A DNA stretch of 64,000 bases from contig CM077115.1 in assembly GCA_039619475.1 (NCBI GenBank), forward strand, positions 420,988,557 through 421,052,556, given 5' to 3'. Under the pieces are notes generated by a model, which saw nothing but the letters and a program-made list of their open reading frames with translations, was not told the DNA's origin and searched no databases. Positions 1-13,600 of this stretch are shown here, piece after piece. Positions within the stretch are counted from its first letter, which is position 1. Each line of letters begins with the position of its first letter. Source of the DNA: Icerya purchasi. Lineage: Eukaryota; Arthropoda; Insecta; Hemiptera; Monophlebidae. A program made the position numbers and the translations under genes.

Positions 1-732
1 AACGCATCATAGGGGACTATGAGAATTAGATGTGTGGAATATAAGTAAAACCTTCTCTACCAACTGTTCTGTTTCTTCGTTGCTCAACAACGGTCAGGGT
101 ACTACACAATACATTATCGATTTCTAACCAAACTGGTTTCATTTATAAAACCCAGTCGGTGTATTCGATTGTTAATAGTAGTGAGAGACGTAGATTTAAA
201 CTGGCCCCGTTTTTTTTTTCGTTTTTTTTTTTTTTTCGTTTTGTTTTTTTATTACGTATTTCCTTTTGGTTCTTCCTCGGTGCAGAATTATTTAATCAGA
301 GAAATATATTTACATAATTAATATTATGATGCACCCGTATAAAGTACAAAAAGACACGTTTTGTAGCGTTAATTGCATAGATCTATAAAATTGCATTTAT
401 ACATATTTAAAAAACAAAACTGTTATCGTTGATAGATAATAAAAATGCGTTATTGTAATATCCGATGTAGGTACTTTTTGCAATATAAAATTCAATATAA
501 TTAGATGAAATTTATTTCTTGGTACAATTAGTGAAATAAAATTTTTCAAAGGTGGATTATTATTTCGTTGATGCGCGATTGATAATGGAAATGTAATTTT
601 TTTTTTTTTTTTGATACGTTGGTCATTGTCGAATTAAGGCCTTTCGGGCAATAAACAAAATCTATTTGAAGGTTATAAATTTGTGCCGTTTTATGTCGGT
701 CTAAAAATTTGAATATTTTTTTATTAACAATA

Positions 733-763
<31 letters not shown>

Positions 764-3204
764 GGAGTGTAACAGCAAACTATTGTCATGGTATTCGGTT
801 GATGATTTTTTTTTACGACACAACTTGCTGAATATTAGAGTGATATAATATATAAGGATGAATTTAAAGAACGAAGTTAGAGTAAATTATTGAACAAAAA
901 AAAAAACATAAATTTAATAAGACCGTTGAATTTTGAATTTAATTGTGATAAAATGAACATCTATTTCACGAATATGTAATAAAACAAAACCGACGCGTGC
1001 ACTAGCAGTTAATTAATAATCTATCATCTTGGAAACATTTTGATCTTATTTTATTATACTTTAATGAGTAGATTTCCTTTTTACGAAGATCAAATTCAGA
1101 AAGTTTATATACATAGAAATGTACTGTAAGTACAATAAACTAATTGAGAGGAACAACGAAAACAGAAAGATATTACGCAATTGTATATACAGTGGAACGT
1201 ATTAAAAAAAAAAAAAAAAAGTAAATAAAAAATTTCAAAAAAGTGATTCGCTAAAAACAGGAATAAATATTTGGTTTACAAAAAGGAGAAATAATAATAC
1301 ATTAGTATGTTATTAAATAAGCGGAGGCGTAAAAATAATCATACGGAAAGAATTAATAGAGGTATACAAAAAGAAAAGTAAAAAAGGAAAGATTGATCTT
1401 ATAGTCTTCCTGCAAGATTATATTCTGTAAGTTATTCTAACATTAAATATGGATTACAGCCTAATTGATATTAAAGCAATAAAGTTACATGTAAGACCAT
1501 GTTGATATCAGATATCCGCGGACGAGTTGTAATTAAAGTTAACGGTGCAATATGTGTGAATTTGCACGTGTAATGTATATGCAACCGTAAAAAGGCGAGA
1601 CGCAACTTATTATTATTGTGATATTTTGACATATGTATATAATATGAATAAATTAAGCAGGGTGGCCACTCAACCGGGAAATCCGGAATAAGCCGGGAAT
1701 TATGTTGCAAAACGGGGAAAAAAGTGAAAATAGGCAAAAACGATATTTTTAATAAAAAAAAATTATTTGAAGCGAAAAATGAATATCTTTTTTAATGTTC
1801 TTTAATCAAAATAAATTACGATGTTCTGGTTTTATTCGTATAAAATATGCTGCTGAAGTCAAATATTACCAATTAGTAACAGAGAAATTCACTCTTCTAT
1901 TTGTACAGTTCTAGTAATTAGGAAATCGGGAGGATTCGGATCGGGAATAAAGTGGGAATTTAAAAATTATATTTGCGTGGAAAAAGAAACCAAAAAAAAA
2001 ACAACCAATGCTTTATGCGTGAATTGTACAATTGATGTAGCTCATAACAAAATTTTATCTCAAAATGTTGATAAATCGTAAAATTACGTAAAAGGAGAAA
2101 TCGCGTCAGTATGTAAAACGATGTCTGCGTTTAAAAACATTGGGTATGTGGAATGTAAAAAACTCGGTCACTTTCAGGAACATCGGTAAAAGTCATTTTA
2201 CTAATGTATAAAAATACTTTTAAAACTGGAAATTTAATAGTTTGATCAGTTTGTTTCTATATGTAGCGCATCATCGGACGAACTAATTTCTGTGAACGGA
2301 TCAGATATAGTTATTAAAATTGATTCCGGTAGTAAAATTAACCTATTAAACCGGAACGACTTTGATTAAAGCGTAAATCGATTATATGAAAAATAATGCA
2401 GCATTAACGTTTTCCTTTGAAATATTTTTCCATTCGCGGTGAATTTAAAAATGAAATGATACTTGTCTCTCATATATTATTAATTCAATTTGGGACATGT
2501 TTGATACTGTGGGCTGGCATGAAATTACCGATTTAGTAATCCTAATAAAGCGTTATGCAATGCTGTTAAGATACTGTTCAAAATATAATTTTAATCCGTT
2601 GTATTAAAAAAGAAAAAAAAAAAAAAAGCATATACTTGAAGAGTAATCAATCTATAAAATGAGTTCACCCCTAAAAGTTAAGGCACACTGGAATATAAAA
2701 GATTTAATTTTGGTAAAAACAAATAATAATGCTGGAAACTTTAAAAAAATAGTTTATTGATCTTTCTAGCATGTCAAGGGGATATTTAGTTTAAAAAAAT
2801 TGCGTAATAAATATCTATTGGCCAAGAATAATGGAAGATATTGAAAAAGTATTACTTGGTTTTTTAATTGTCAAAAATGTACTTAAATTAATACAAGTCG
2901 CTCCATTCTCACAAGATTCCAAAATTATCATGGCAAAAAATTGAAATTGACTTTAAAATATTTAAAAACAGTAATTTTATTATTGCAATTGATTATTACA
3001 ACAAATTTAGGTTATCAACAAATACGGTGGTTAAAACTGCATTAAGAGAGTAATGGTGGTATTTGAAAAATATATTTATCAACATTGTGGAATATCTTTA
3101 GAAATGTACTAGATAATGTGGATCCTACTTTTTTTTTAGTTTATAAGAATTTCAGTTTCACTCATAAATACAATTCGAGCCTGAATTATTGACATTCTGA
3201 CAAT
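1..3204. other. Upstream AT-rich flank, no gene seen
   Basis: No coding exon could be supported on either strand. The stretch holds many homopolymer A or T runs (for example around 205-240, 598-612, 738-765 and 1205-1220) and one repeat-like block near 1658-2000, listed separately. It may be intergenic, or an intron or 5' region of the zinc-finger gene that starts further right; the sequence does not decide this. Confidence 0.5.
1658..2000. repeat. Repeat-like block with hAT-style end
   Basis: A sharp start reading CAGGGTGGCC is followed by GC-richer blocks with several variants of 'CCGGGAA' (1671-1720), and again near 1920-1965 by 'ATCGGGA' and 'GTGGGAATT', unlike the surrounding AT-rich DNA. 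The CAGGG start resembles hAT termini. No target duplication or second terminus was found, so the class is tentative. Confidence 0.25.
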
Positions 3205-3284
3205 GATGGTGACGATGAAGATGACAATAACAACGACAACGACAACGACAACAACGACAACGACAACAGCGACAACGACAACAG

Positions 3285-3326
<42 letters not shown>

Positions 3327-3402
3327 AGACAACAGCGACAACGACAACGATAAAGACAAAGACAAAGACAAAGACAAAGACAAAGACGACGACGACGACG
3401 AC
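3205..3402. repeat. (GACAAC)n / (GACAAA)n / (GAC)n array
   Basis: About 200 bp of imperfect tandem hexamers and trinucleotides: GACAAC units from about 3235, GACAAA units from about 3350, then pure GAC. It gives long low-complexity open frames on both strands (poly-Thr on +, Ser-Leu and Cys-Arg on -), which are artefacts of the repeat and not genes. Confidence 0.9.
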
Positions 3403-3489
3403 TCCTTTTACGTGCCGTGCATTGTTGCATGGCCGGAGGCAAGGGTCAGAAGTACTAGAGCTGACTGAACAAACCGGTTCCGTTCAAGC

Positions 3490-4310
3490 CAACTTTGTCT
3501 GGACTCAATGTTTCTTTGAGGATTGAGGGGAACTGCAACTTGACGCGTTGGTATGTATTGTTGGTACAATAAACTAGGAGTTGTTCGATAGTCGTCTGTT
3601 CGCCGTTGTCAGAACAGCGTGTGGAGAATTATGTTTCTGCAGCAAGTGGCCGTGTGTTAAAAGTGAATGTCCGAGACGTAATCTGCGCAAGATGATTTCT
3701 TTATTGCGAGAATCAGTGAGGGAGGTGCAGACCAAAATGTATCCGTTCTAATTCCATGTAATTTGTTACATGCTGATGCTTGCTGCCATTGTAAATTCCA
3801 CTTAGATTGCAGAGACGGTTGGTTGTGTTCACAAAAATCCTTACTTGTGATAGGTATTTGCGGTGTTGGGCGCATTGTGCACGCTTATTTAACTGATAAA
3901 TCTGTCAGTTCAACCTTTTATATCAGAATGGCTTGAAATCCATGTTAAAGTTGGTTTAAAGTTGTATAGAATACAGCTGAATGCGAATCTGTAAAAATGA
4001 CTGGTCGCTTTGAAATATTAATTATGTGTTCGAGTACATACTGAGCGGTCAATCTGACTACATATAATTCCACTGACATATTGGCAACGAGTAACGAATG
4101 GGCGTTTCTTCTGCAAGTGTAACCGCACATCCTATTCCAAGGGATGATTTCATGGCATCCGTGATGAGCATCATACACCCGTTAAAATGTACGTTTGCGA
4201 TTTTCAGGAGGAAGTGCCAAACAGTTGACCTGCAAGCAAATTGGTTTCCACGTTGGTAAAGCAGCCGAATAATTCCGATATATCGGATAAATATCCTTTG
4301 TGATACCATC
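3490..4310 (-). mobile_element. LINE fragment: RNase H and C-terminal knuckle
   Basis: Read on the minus strand, 4180 to 3945 encodes an RNase H domain in two overlapping frames: a TDA-K-S start with GIGCAV, then a VELYVVRL segment and an IFTDSHSAV block, matching the first Asp, Glu and second Asp regions of LINE RNase H. Then 3875-3657 encodes the usual linker with Trp pairs and an NKL motif. 3640-3495 encodes a C-x-D-N-G-E-x-T-I-E-x-L-L knuckle. This order (RNase H, W-x-W-NKL linker, cysteine tail) is typical of I/Jockey-group non-LTR elements. Several frameshifts make it dead. The reverse transcriptase is missing. Confidence 0.7.
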
Positions 4311-4319
4311 TAGTACTAT

Positions 4320-4450
4320 ATAATAAGAATCAACTTTAATAAACAATATAATAAGGGGGTAAAAATAATTTATAACAATAAATTAAATACCTTATTTAGG
4401 AACGTTTTCGGGTATAACCCACTATCAGCTAAAACTAACTTAATCAAAAC
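4320..4450 (-). mobile_element. Penelope-like element terminus (copy 1)
   Basis: This stretch aligns by eye with 22985-23100, the terminus of the Penelope-like element further right. Shared blocks are TTAATAA-C-AACAATATA, ATTA-ATACCT, the ribozyme core and CTAA-ACTAACTTAA. No coding sequence of the element remains here. It contains the hammerhead listed at 4395-4433. Confidence 0.65.
4395..4433 (-). ncRNA. Hammerhead ribozyme (Penelope-like type), copy 1
   Basis: On the minus strand: stem I arms TTTAG / CTAAA; core CTGATAG where CTGATGA is canonical; stem II GGGT-TAT-ACCC, fully paired; then GAAA; a minimal stem III AACGTT; and a C at the cleavage position before CTAAA. One unpaired T lies between core and stem II. 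The GA to AG change in the core would be expected to impair or abolish cleavage. Hammerheads with very short stem III are known from Penelope-like elements; the fold here was drawn by hand. Confidence 0.6.
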
Positions 4451-4652
4451 TCAAAACACACATTTGAATACGACGAAATTAAGAATCATTTCGTCTAGGT
4501 CATTTAACAGGTTGGCCGTCGGAGTTGACCTAAAAGTCCCTGAACGGATTCTTAAGGCTGCATAATTTTTAAATTATCTTCCAAAAAACGAAAAAAAAAA
4601 AGGTATAATATATTTGATTATTGTTTTTATTTAATCGTATTGTAAAAACATA

Positions 4653-4693
4653 GAAACTTTTGAAGCAACAATCACTGTTGCTTCAAAAGTTTC
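4653..4693. repeat. Perfect 18-bp inverted repeat (hairpin)
   Basis: The left arm at 4653-4670 (GAAACTTTTGAAGCAACA) is the exact reverse complement of 4676-4693, with a 5-nt ATCAC loop. The pairing stops abruptly at both ends. No element boundary or target duplication was recognised around it. Confidence 0.9.
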
Positions 4694-4699
4694 GCTCAG

Positions 4700-7523
4700 G
4701 ATTGTATTTGTATGCCTTTACTTTATAAGCGTATTATAAGGCTAACTAAATACCATTTAAGGAGTCTATTTTTTGCTATTATTTATCGATAATTTCGTTT
4801 TTTCAACTTATGAGTCCTTTCATGTGAATAAGCTGTTTCAGAGATAGTGGAGTGTAAGACTGTCGATGTTTTTGATCTGTAATAGTGGCTACAAAAATTA
4901 CTACCATTATGATGGATATTCTTATCTGAAACTAGTCGACATTTTTTCAATTAAATATTTTCAGTTTTACGATTAGTCTTTATAAATATATTTCATCTGT
5001 TAAAAAAACATGTTCAAAATTGCGATATAGTTTAATGTGTGTTTTTGATTTTTACGGAAAACACTTCTGCTAATTTTGGTGCTGACCAAGGGAACAATTA
5101 AAAATTATTAAAAACAAATTTTCATTAATAATTGCGTTTCACGCAACTACCAAATGCGGTTGCAACACCGAATAAACATATTCATTTGGACAGCACTTCT
5201 TGCATGAACAAGCAATTGCAGTCGGTTTTAAGTGTAGTCTTGCATACTAATGATGGAAGTAATCGGATTATTTAGGCAATCGATTTGTAGTACTCATTTC
5301 AAAATAATCCACGGATTAATGTTTGTATCGCGTTTTTGTTAGTAGTTCAGTTGATATATATAATTATTGAATCGATATCTGTAAATTAACCGAGTTTACG
5401 TGTTAATATTTCAATTCGAATTTCCTATAAAATTAGTTATTTAATGATTAGCGTAGCTGCTCTGCGTTTGTTTTCGTTTCCGGCGACCATTTGACCAGCG
5501 AATATGATAATCGTTTTTCTTAAAATAGTCCACGTCGTTTTCTCATTGTCATTTCTTTCCTTCGTTTTATAAAAACCACCGGGTATATTGATTTTTAGTA
5601 AAACGGTGAATCCAACCGAGGGAATACTTTTTACCATTTTTTATGATCGTGAACCTCTAGCCGAAATGGGAATTAGCTGAAACGGGACGTAATTTTCTCC
5701 TTGAAAAAAAAAAAAAATAAACTTTGTAAACTTCCCTGTATTAGAGATATTTACAAAGTGTGGGAGGTTGTGCGATTAATATCTCAGAAATCTGTAAAAT
5801 TTGTCGGGAAAACATTTGTTTTAGAACGTTAAGAAAGTGTTTTAATAATTTTCCATTAATGTGCTTGAAAAAAAAATGGTGTCTTATAAAATGTAACAAT
5901 TCTACCCTTTTTAGAGGAGTCGCAAATTTCAAACGAAAATGTGTAGCACCCTCTAATGAGAAAAATTGAGAAACCTCGATGTTTTAAATTAATGAGCACA
6001 AAAGTGCAGTGTATTTGTACCATCACATTAAAGTAATGCAGCAATCGAGAATACGCAATTTATAGTAGTTTTCAATTTCTAGAAAGAATTAAATATTTTA
6101 ATCTGATTATTATTTCGAATATGTGTTACTGTGTTTTTGTTTAATAATAATTTTTTACCCCCTTTTATGTAGCTGGGCCTTAGGTCTAATCAAAGGACTC
6201 TCTAAAATTTCAGCTGGTTAATTTATGTTTCTTAATGTTTACATTAGGATTAATTTTTACTAAAAAATACACGTGGAAAGAAATTAACCTTTTATCGAGT
6301 TGTTGCAAAAGTAACAAAACTAAATCCTGAAAATCTTATTATTTGTAACTGATTTCTGTAGATAGATAGGTGGATCGATGAATAGATATAATTAATTTGA
6401 TACAAAACAGACGTTGTCTTGACTGAAACAGAATCTTAAAAATTATAACCAGCGTGCTGAACAAAAAAAGTTCCTCCTAAATTCATTGCGAGTAAAAAGA
6501 AAATAAGATTAACTGTAGATGACGTGGTATGCGAAGGACGTTCTTTCATTTTTTTTTTTTTTTTTCATTTCCAATTTTGAAAAATTTATAAAATAAATAT
6601 GATTTCGACTGACACTGAATTCCTGATATTAAATTCGAATTCCGTAATCTTGGGTGGTGCAGTTGAAATTAGTTATTAAGGTTATATTTTTATTATTAAT
6701 AGATTTAATTGTTCACTTGCTTCTATTTTATTGTTTAAAAATATTTCTCCTTGCTTCGTTTAATGGTACGGAGAACTGAAAATTACGAGAGTGGTTTTAT
6801 TGCAGAAATCTCGGCAGTTAAAGATGAATTTATTAAGTTGTTATCAGACTACAACAACAATATTGTTATTTTGATTAATGTTTGCACGTGAGAAGTGTGC
6901 AAGATTGTTAAATGAGAGGTACACGTTTCATCTGATGTGTTAGAAGAAGTGAGGTACAAGTTTTATCTTGATTTGTTCGCGGCTTACTTTTAACTTGTGA
7001 TTTTCCGGCGTTGTCAGTACCAAAAGATGGTAATTAATCTGGTTGGGCGGTGGACTGCGGTGTTCAGCTGGTCTCTATGCATGTGCATCGGTGGTCAGCC
7101 TTCGCTACGGCGTAGCGGAAAATAATAATCGCGATCAAATCTAACCACAAAAAACGCATCAAACAACGTTATTCAATCATGAATGCTACCTAAATAATAA
7201 ATGCGTATGTGTAAGGTTTGTGAATTCATTTATTTGATTATAGCATAACTCGTGCGAGTTACTTTTTACGTATAGTTCATTATGGAGCATTTAATTTTAT
7301 TATTATTGATTCTGAGTAACACTGTATATAGAGTGTGTACTTCGTTTGATGATTTTGTAAAGTAAAAGAGTTGATGAAATGCATATATAGTTTCACATTT
7401 TGAAAATGTGCGAACTTACGTTTTATGTAATACTGTTAGTTTTAGTAAATTGTGCTTACAGGTGGTAAGGTTTTTTGAAGAAAAACAAATAATAATCTTA
7501 TTGTTACTCTTATTGTTTTGCAG
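4700..7523. other. Upstream of first supported exon
   Basis: No exon is firmly supported here. A GC-richer patch at 7010-7120 could be a 5' UTR or promoter region. One in-phase candidate first coding exon ends at 6918: ATG AGA G before a GTACAC donor at 6919 would join the exon at 7524 in frame (the exon needs one nucleotide from upstream). The context around that ATG is unremarkable, so this is only a candidate. Short open frames at 5437-6044 show no recognisable domain. Confidence 0.3.
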
Positions 7524-7641
7524 GTAATAATGGATCGGTTCAATTAAGTAGATACCGACAAATGATCGATTATATTTTACCAATACTGGATATACCAGAG
7601 TTAACTGTTCATATACCCGCAATCATTAATCATGAATTAAG
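7524..7641 (+). CDS. Zinc-finger gene, exon 1 of this window
   Basis: A pyrimidine-rich acceptor (TTATTGTTTTGCAG) precedes 7524, and the donor is AAG|GTACAC. It starts with two nucleotides of a split codon, so an upstream exon is expected unless translation begins at the in-frame ATG at 7562. It encodes NNGSVQLSRYRQMIDYILPI and then a hydrophobic/acidic stretch with PELTVHIP. It ends with AG, completed by C of the next exon to Ser. Confidence 0.65.
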
Positions 7642-10600
7642 GTACACCCCCACACAACGCGCGCGCGCGCACACACACGCACACACACACATACACATAT
7701 ATACATATGTATATATATACTGTTTGGCATATTGCGCGTTATAGTAGCAATAGTTTCATAAAAATAAACTGTTTTTAATTTTTTTAAATTCTTAGAGATT
7801 TATCATGTTAGAAAAAGGAAATTTAATCAAATAGGCACACACATGTATATAGCAGGTGGCTGAATTTATTGCTGTATTTAACGGTTTAATTCTCAAATTA
7901 TTTTTTTCACTAAGCTATTCGAATTCCATAAGATTATTTTAATAATCTTTATTTAGATCTAAATTTTAATATCAAACTATTATTTTTTCTCGATCTTAAA
8001 AATTGTAAATCGATAATGTTAAATTCAGGGTAAAAAGAAATAATTTCAGTGTTCTCTCTGAGGTGTTTTAAGCTATACTTTATCGTTTTTGTTCAACACC
8101 GATCTTGTTATTATAATATTGTAGTAATTAATATTTATCGATTTGTCTAATCAATCTTTTCAATCAGTTTCCATACTAAACTTTATTGCTCGCTAAATTT
8201 TCCTGATTATTAAGTTTACATTTAATTGTTTAATCAACTCTATTTTTTTCCTTGTTTCTATTCTTTAATGTTTAATTAAATTATTTTAACATTGAATTTC
8301 AGATTTAATGATGTATTTATGATTTTTATTGTTTTCAGCATTGATCCTTTGATGATTGAAAAACTATCAAACAGTCTGGCGAAATTGCATCGAAAACTAT
8401 CAGTTGTAAGTATATAAATTTATTATAATATAATAATAATGTTTACTATAAGTGAAAGTACTCTAAAATGAGCTTCTCTTCCTCTAGCATCATCGTGGGA
8501 TTTTAATTAAAAACGAATTTATGAGTTATTTTAAGAATAGAAAATCTTTATTAACGCCACTAGTTAATGCTAGCATACATTTTGCTTATATAGGTCAAAT
8601 AAAATGTTCGCAAACAAAATTTTTGATTACAAAAAGTCATCATCGAAAGTAGTCTAAATGTTCTGCACAGGAGATATTGCGTTGTTAAAGTAGAATGTAC
8701 ACGAAATTCGGTAATCGACGAAATTTGTCTGAGTCTGATACTTTTTAAAGCAATAAATGTAATGAAATTAAGGTTGTGCCTCAGCTGAACTGTATTGAAA
8801 GGAGTGAGAAGACCGATCTTTTTCTTTCAGCCGCGTTTACCTTCGTATATTTCTCTGGTACCCAATTATGAAAAAGAACGAATCAGTGAAAACTTTAATT
8901 TGGTTGTCATTATTGGATTTTCTTTTTTTTTTTCTCCTTTTCTATCGCATTTACATTGTACTAAGCCCAATAGCACTGATGAGAGTAGAGAGGATAGTTC
9001 CGTTCTCTCGGCTGCCTTTATTTTCTTCGGATTTCTCTGGTACCCAATTTAAGATTAGGTATATACATAGGAGTGACTTGGATCCGGAGCTAGATAAGTC
9101 TCGAACTCGTGACCTCTGGTTTGGTAATCAAGCACCTTAACTACACTAGGCTATCGCATTACTAAAAAAAAAAAAAAAAAGTATAATCTGAGCGAATTGA
9201 GTACACTTGATATAGATTCAGCTTGTGTAGCGCCATCTTATGATAATGTCTGAACTTGAACTCTTCGGTGATATTGTATTTTGTTTATCTTGGAGATGGT
9301 CTTCTGTTAGATTTATCTGCGGCGATTAGATCGAGCGCGGCAAGTGATGCAAAATTCCACGTTATATCGGGTACTCTAGATCAGTTAATAGGAGTAAGGT
9401 CGTTCGCTTCTTGATTAAAAGTTTTTGGTCGGTCTTATTTCCGTTTCTTTGTTTCGTTTCGTTGAAGTTTACCGTTTACCGTACTCCTCCGCTGTTGTTG
9501 TTATATAATGTTGCCGCATTTTTTATATATTCTATACATCTAGTTGCTCGTTCAATAAATAAAATATTTATCATTTTTTACCGAGCCATTTTATTTTCGA
9601 TTTCGTGTTTTTACCTTGGTATACTATACTCAGTTAGTGAATCAGTGGTTTCTTTCGTGAAAATGTGATTCGCGTCCGCAGTGAATGTTGTTTTCGTAAT
9701 TTTCTGTAGGTTTTATAAAAAAATTGATTACTACTGCTCTATAGATGAAATGAAAAGAAGTCGTTTTATCGATTCATTTCAATATCAAAACGGGAATAAA
9801 TAAACGAAGCTACACTTACGATTTTTATAAAAATGAAAGTTTATGTTCATTTATCGTTAAAGGAGGAAATGTTTTAAAAATTACCTCGGTAAAAAAATTT
9901 ATATTCTTCATCGGGAATTCATGGCAAAATAAAAATCACTAGTTGTGTTGGAGTGGCATGAATTTTGAAATAAAGTTAAAACATGAAAATGATTCCTTTT
10001 TGCACATTCAGTATTAACATTACGATCTTAATTAGTATGGTTAATTAAAAAATGCAAAAAAAAAGATCTTTATTTGAAAGAAAAGAATAGAAAAGAAAAA
10101 AAATTCAAAGATAAATTTGCATAGTAAAGGTAAAATTATTAAAATTAAGTTTTCTAATTTAGAAGCGTAAAAACAGAGAGGGGAAAGAAGCAGAACGAAT
10201 AACGAGCTAAGGATATTTTTAAAGGACAACTTTATCGTCCTGCACTGTGAATTCCGGTTTTTATCACTGCTACACCAGAAAATGTGGTAAAAATGACCGT
10301 TGAAAACGGTTTTAATAGAAATAACAAGAGTTCAGAGTCAGCAATCCGAAATGACAGTTATTATAATGAATATGATAAACGACTCCCATAATGATAGTAC
10401 TTTCTGACGATCGCCCGTTAGAAAAAAATTATAACTACCGAGACACGCGAATAAATCAGCGTGCTGTCGTCATACATTAGCGCTTTTGGCAATATATCTC
10501 GATATCTACGAAGTACGTCAGTTTGCAGAATTCTGTTATTTGAAGAAGAAAACAAAAAAAAAAAATCGAGAAACAAATCGGCCACTTAAATGGACTTTTT

Positions 10601-13600
10601 GGCAGTGTCGGGCTACTTTACTTCTTAAACTGAAAGTAATTTAACAAATTTCCGTTCTTCTTACACTTCTGGTTTCCATTATTAGGGCGTCGTGTGTGTT
10701 TGTATCGCGAAGTTCGAAAATTATTAACCGAAGGTAGTCATCGATGTATAGACACACACACTTGCACATAGAATTACCATAAGTGTGCTACTTGTATCTC
10801 ATATAGCAGAAACGCACGAAAAGGTAGTATCCATCAATCATTCTTGATTGAGGTGAGCAAACGTTCATTTATGTGAGGGGAACTACGCAAACCTATTATT
10901 TTTTTGAGCTAGTTATCACATCATCCGCAAGGAGAAAAATCTCTAAATGGCTTTTGATTACGATTCTTTTTTTTTTCTTATTTATTTGAGAATACTCGAC
11001 ATTTAGCGATATTGGCTCAGAAGGTACATGTTAATTGACTTCTTTTAGTGTCATTCTCATTTAGCAAACCACCTTATGTATATAAAATGATCTCGCTGTA
11101 AAGGAAAAACTATAGTGCAATCACGGAAACATATACTCTCACGGATGTGGTAATTATTTAATTTTAAACATAAATCTTGTTTACTCAGTGGCCAATCCAC
11201 GGGGTGGATAGGGGTCACCCTCCCCAAAGAACCAAAGCCTCTACGAAAAAATTTGTTATAACAGAGAAACTTAATTTATGCTATAAAAGATTTGTATAAA
11301 TGTTATACTTATGGATTTAATTTTAACTAATATTTAATACTGTTTTCTAATAAAACTATTAATGTTACGTTTTAATTCTGTTTTAAACTCAACTCTCATC
11401 GATCTTTTGCCTTTCTTTTTCAATTTTTATTTTGTAATTTTAATTAAAAATAGTTCAATGAGAAATATATATATATATTTAAACTTGCTCACGAACAAAG
11501 AATTCGGATTGGATTACCAACAAAAATAAAAATAAAGTTTAATAAAAATACCATCTTTCTTACTATTTCTGAACTACCATTTTAGCTGGAATTTTATAAT
11601 TTCGTTTTATTGTTCACCCCTAAATGTAAAACTAAATTTAAATTAAAAAATTGTAATAATTATGTATTTTTAAAACACTTTTAAATTTCTATAAAGATCG
11701 CTATTTGATTTTCTTTATGAAACAAAGGGTATTTCTCAAATATACTGCCTACCGTAGAAGATTTTATGTAATTATATAATTTACCACCACAAAATGTCCT
11801 TCTGGATTCGTCCCTGTGTTTACTGTATTCTTAAACATCTTGTTAATTTTTAACGTACTTGTTCATTGTAGGACAGTTTAATTACCGAAGAGCCGTGTTT
11901 ACCCGATACAACAAATAGATCCGATTTAATCGTTTGTTGTTCTACGGACGATGAGATGAAACCAGATTCTACCGAAGTAGATACTGCGGAAATTTCAAAC
12001 GAGTAAATTTATTTATATTAATTTATTATTTCTATTATCCTCATCTCAGCGCGGGTGCTACTCTTCTACAAGTTATTTAAAAAGAGTATAGTGAAAACCT
12101 AAGTTTTTTTTTCTTCTATTCATTGCCCGATTTCGATCTTAAGTGATTACATGTAATTAAATGTTCGTGTCTTACATGTAAGGCAGTCGTAAAAGACACG
12201 CGTGAATTCTATTTATCTGTTACTCTTAGCTTTTTTCTTCGTTAACTAATAATATTTCACTGGAAATATCTATTACTTGTTGCTGTATATATTTTTCTTA
12301 ATTAATATTTTAACTTTATAATCATTTGTAAATTTTCAACTTGACTGTTTTTTCAGTTCATTCGAGAAGAGATCTGTTTATTAAGTTCTTTAGTTGTTTT
12401 TTGTTTTTACTTAAATTTTGAAGTTTCTTCGTATATACATACTGTATATAATAAAAAACTATTTATGTATTAAAGTTTGCTTCAATCTAACGTGACATAG
12501 CAAGATATGAAAATACAACACAGAGGTAAACGGAAAATTGGAATCGAAGCAAACCGAAAATGTATGGAAGATTAAAAACTGAATAAGCGGGGTGAAAGGG
12601 GTCCGCGAAAAGTACAGAAAATAGAAAAGAAGAGAATAGCAATTGAAGAAGTTAAATTGAAATAAAACGTGAAACAAAATGGGGAATAGAAATATGATCA
12701 TCGTATTTCTATAGAAGGTTGTAAAAGATGATAAAGAATTCGCTAATAAGCAGAATGTTTATGATTACGACGAGAACTATATATATATATTTTTTAAGAA
12801 AATGTGTCATTAATGTTGACTGCATTTATAATTTTAAAATTTCATCAATTAGTAAACTAAATAAGGTATATAGTTTCTAATTTTTTACGCCTTTTACAGC
12901 GACAGCTTTCTTTCTTTATTTATTTTTTATTTTTTAAATTTTATAAAAAGATATTTATTTTTTTGAAGAGGATGAAAAATTTTAATTTCCGAGTATTTCT
13001 ATATTTTGAATTATATTGTTCGTTGGAGTGATTGCGATTGCGATTTTCCTTGTTTGTTTATGTTTTCTAAAACTAAAAAAAAAAACCAAAAGCAACTGAT
13101 ATCTTATTACTAGTCGTACTGTTTGATTTCAAGTATCGTAGTTTGTTTTATTATTGTAAAAGTACAGTTTAAGTGTGTATCAATGATGGCGCGCGTATAT
13201 ATGGGCAGGCAGTAGTTGCACGCGGCGATTAAGATTATTTTTTATAATTTTTATTTGTCGCTGCCGAATGTTGATTTTGGATCTCGATTTTGTGGTCCAA
13301 CCATTCTAATTGCTCTATCGAAACCGTACGGTGTGTGTGTAATATTATATAGTATATGTATGTATAATTAAAAATATTAATTTATCATATACATCTGTTT
13401 CGCAGGACCATGTCATCATGCGTTATTTCATCATCTACTGAAGTTGATGGCAATAAAGGAAAATTAAATAAAAATGTCACTGATAGTGCACCTTTAGAAT
13501 CACAATCGCCATCACCATCGAAGAAAACTTCGAAACACAAAAAACGCTTTCAGAAAAGTCGCAACTGGTGCCGCAATAAGCTTAAAATAAGAAATGAGAA

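Larger units (their letters stand above)
8406..11871. other. Intron 2
   Basis: A 3.5-kb intron with a tRNA-type SINE (8942-9165) and a hAT-type terminus (11186-11400), both listed separately. The remainder, including 9170-11180, is AT-rich. The longer open frames near 8795-9140 and 9411-9668 fall in or beside the SINE or lack any domain. Confidence 0.6.

Noticed and set aside
3158..3526. Long open frames on both strands (poly-Thr, Ser-Leu, Cys-Arg)
   Set aside because: They are produced by the (GACAAC)n array in every frame and have no start context or domain.
7018..7029. ATG before a GTAATT donor as first exon of the gene
   Set aside because: Splicing ATG to 7524 in phase 0 hits a stop after a few codons; the alternative phase has no Met upstream.
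9411..9668. Hydrophobic 85-codon frame in intron 2
   Set aside because: AT-driven Phe/Ile/Leu/Tyr composition, no domain and no fitting splice sites.
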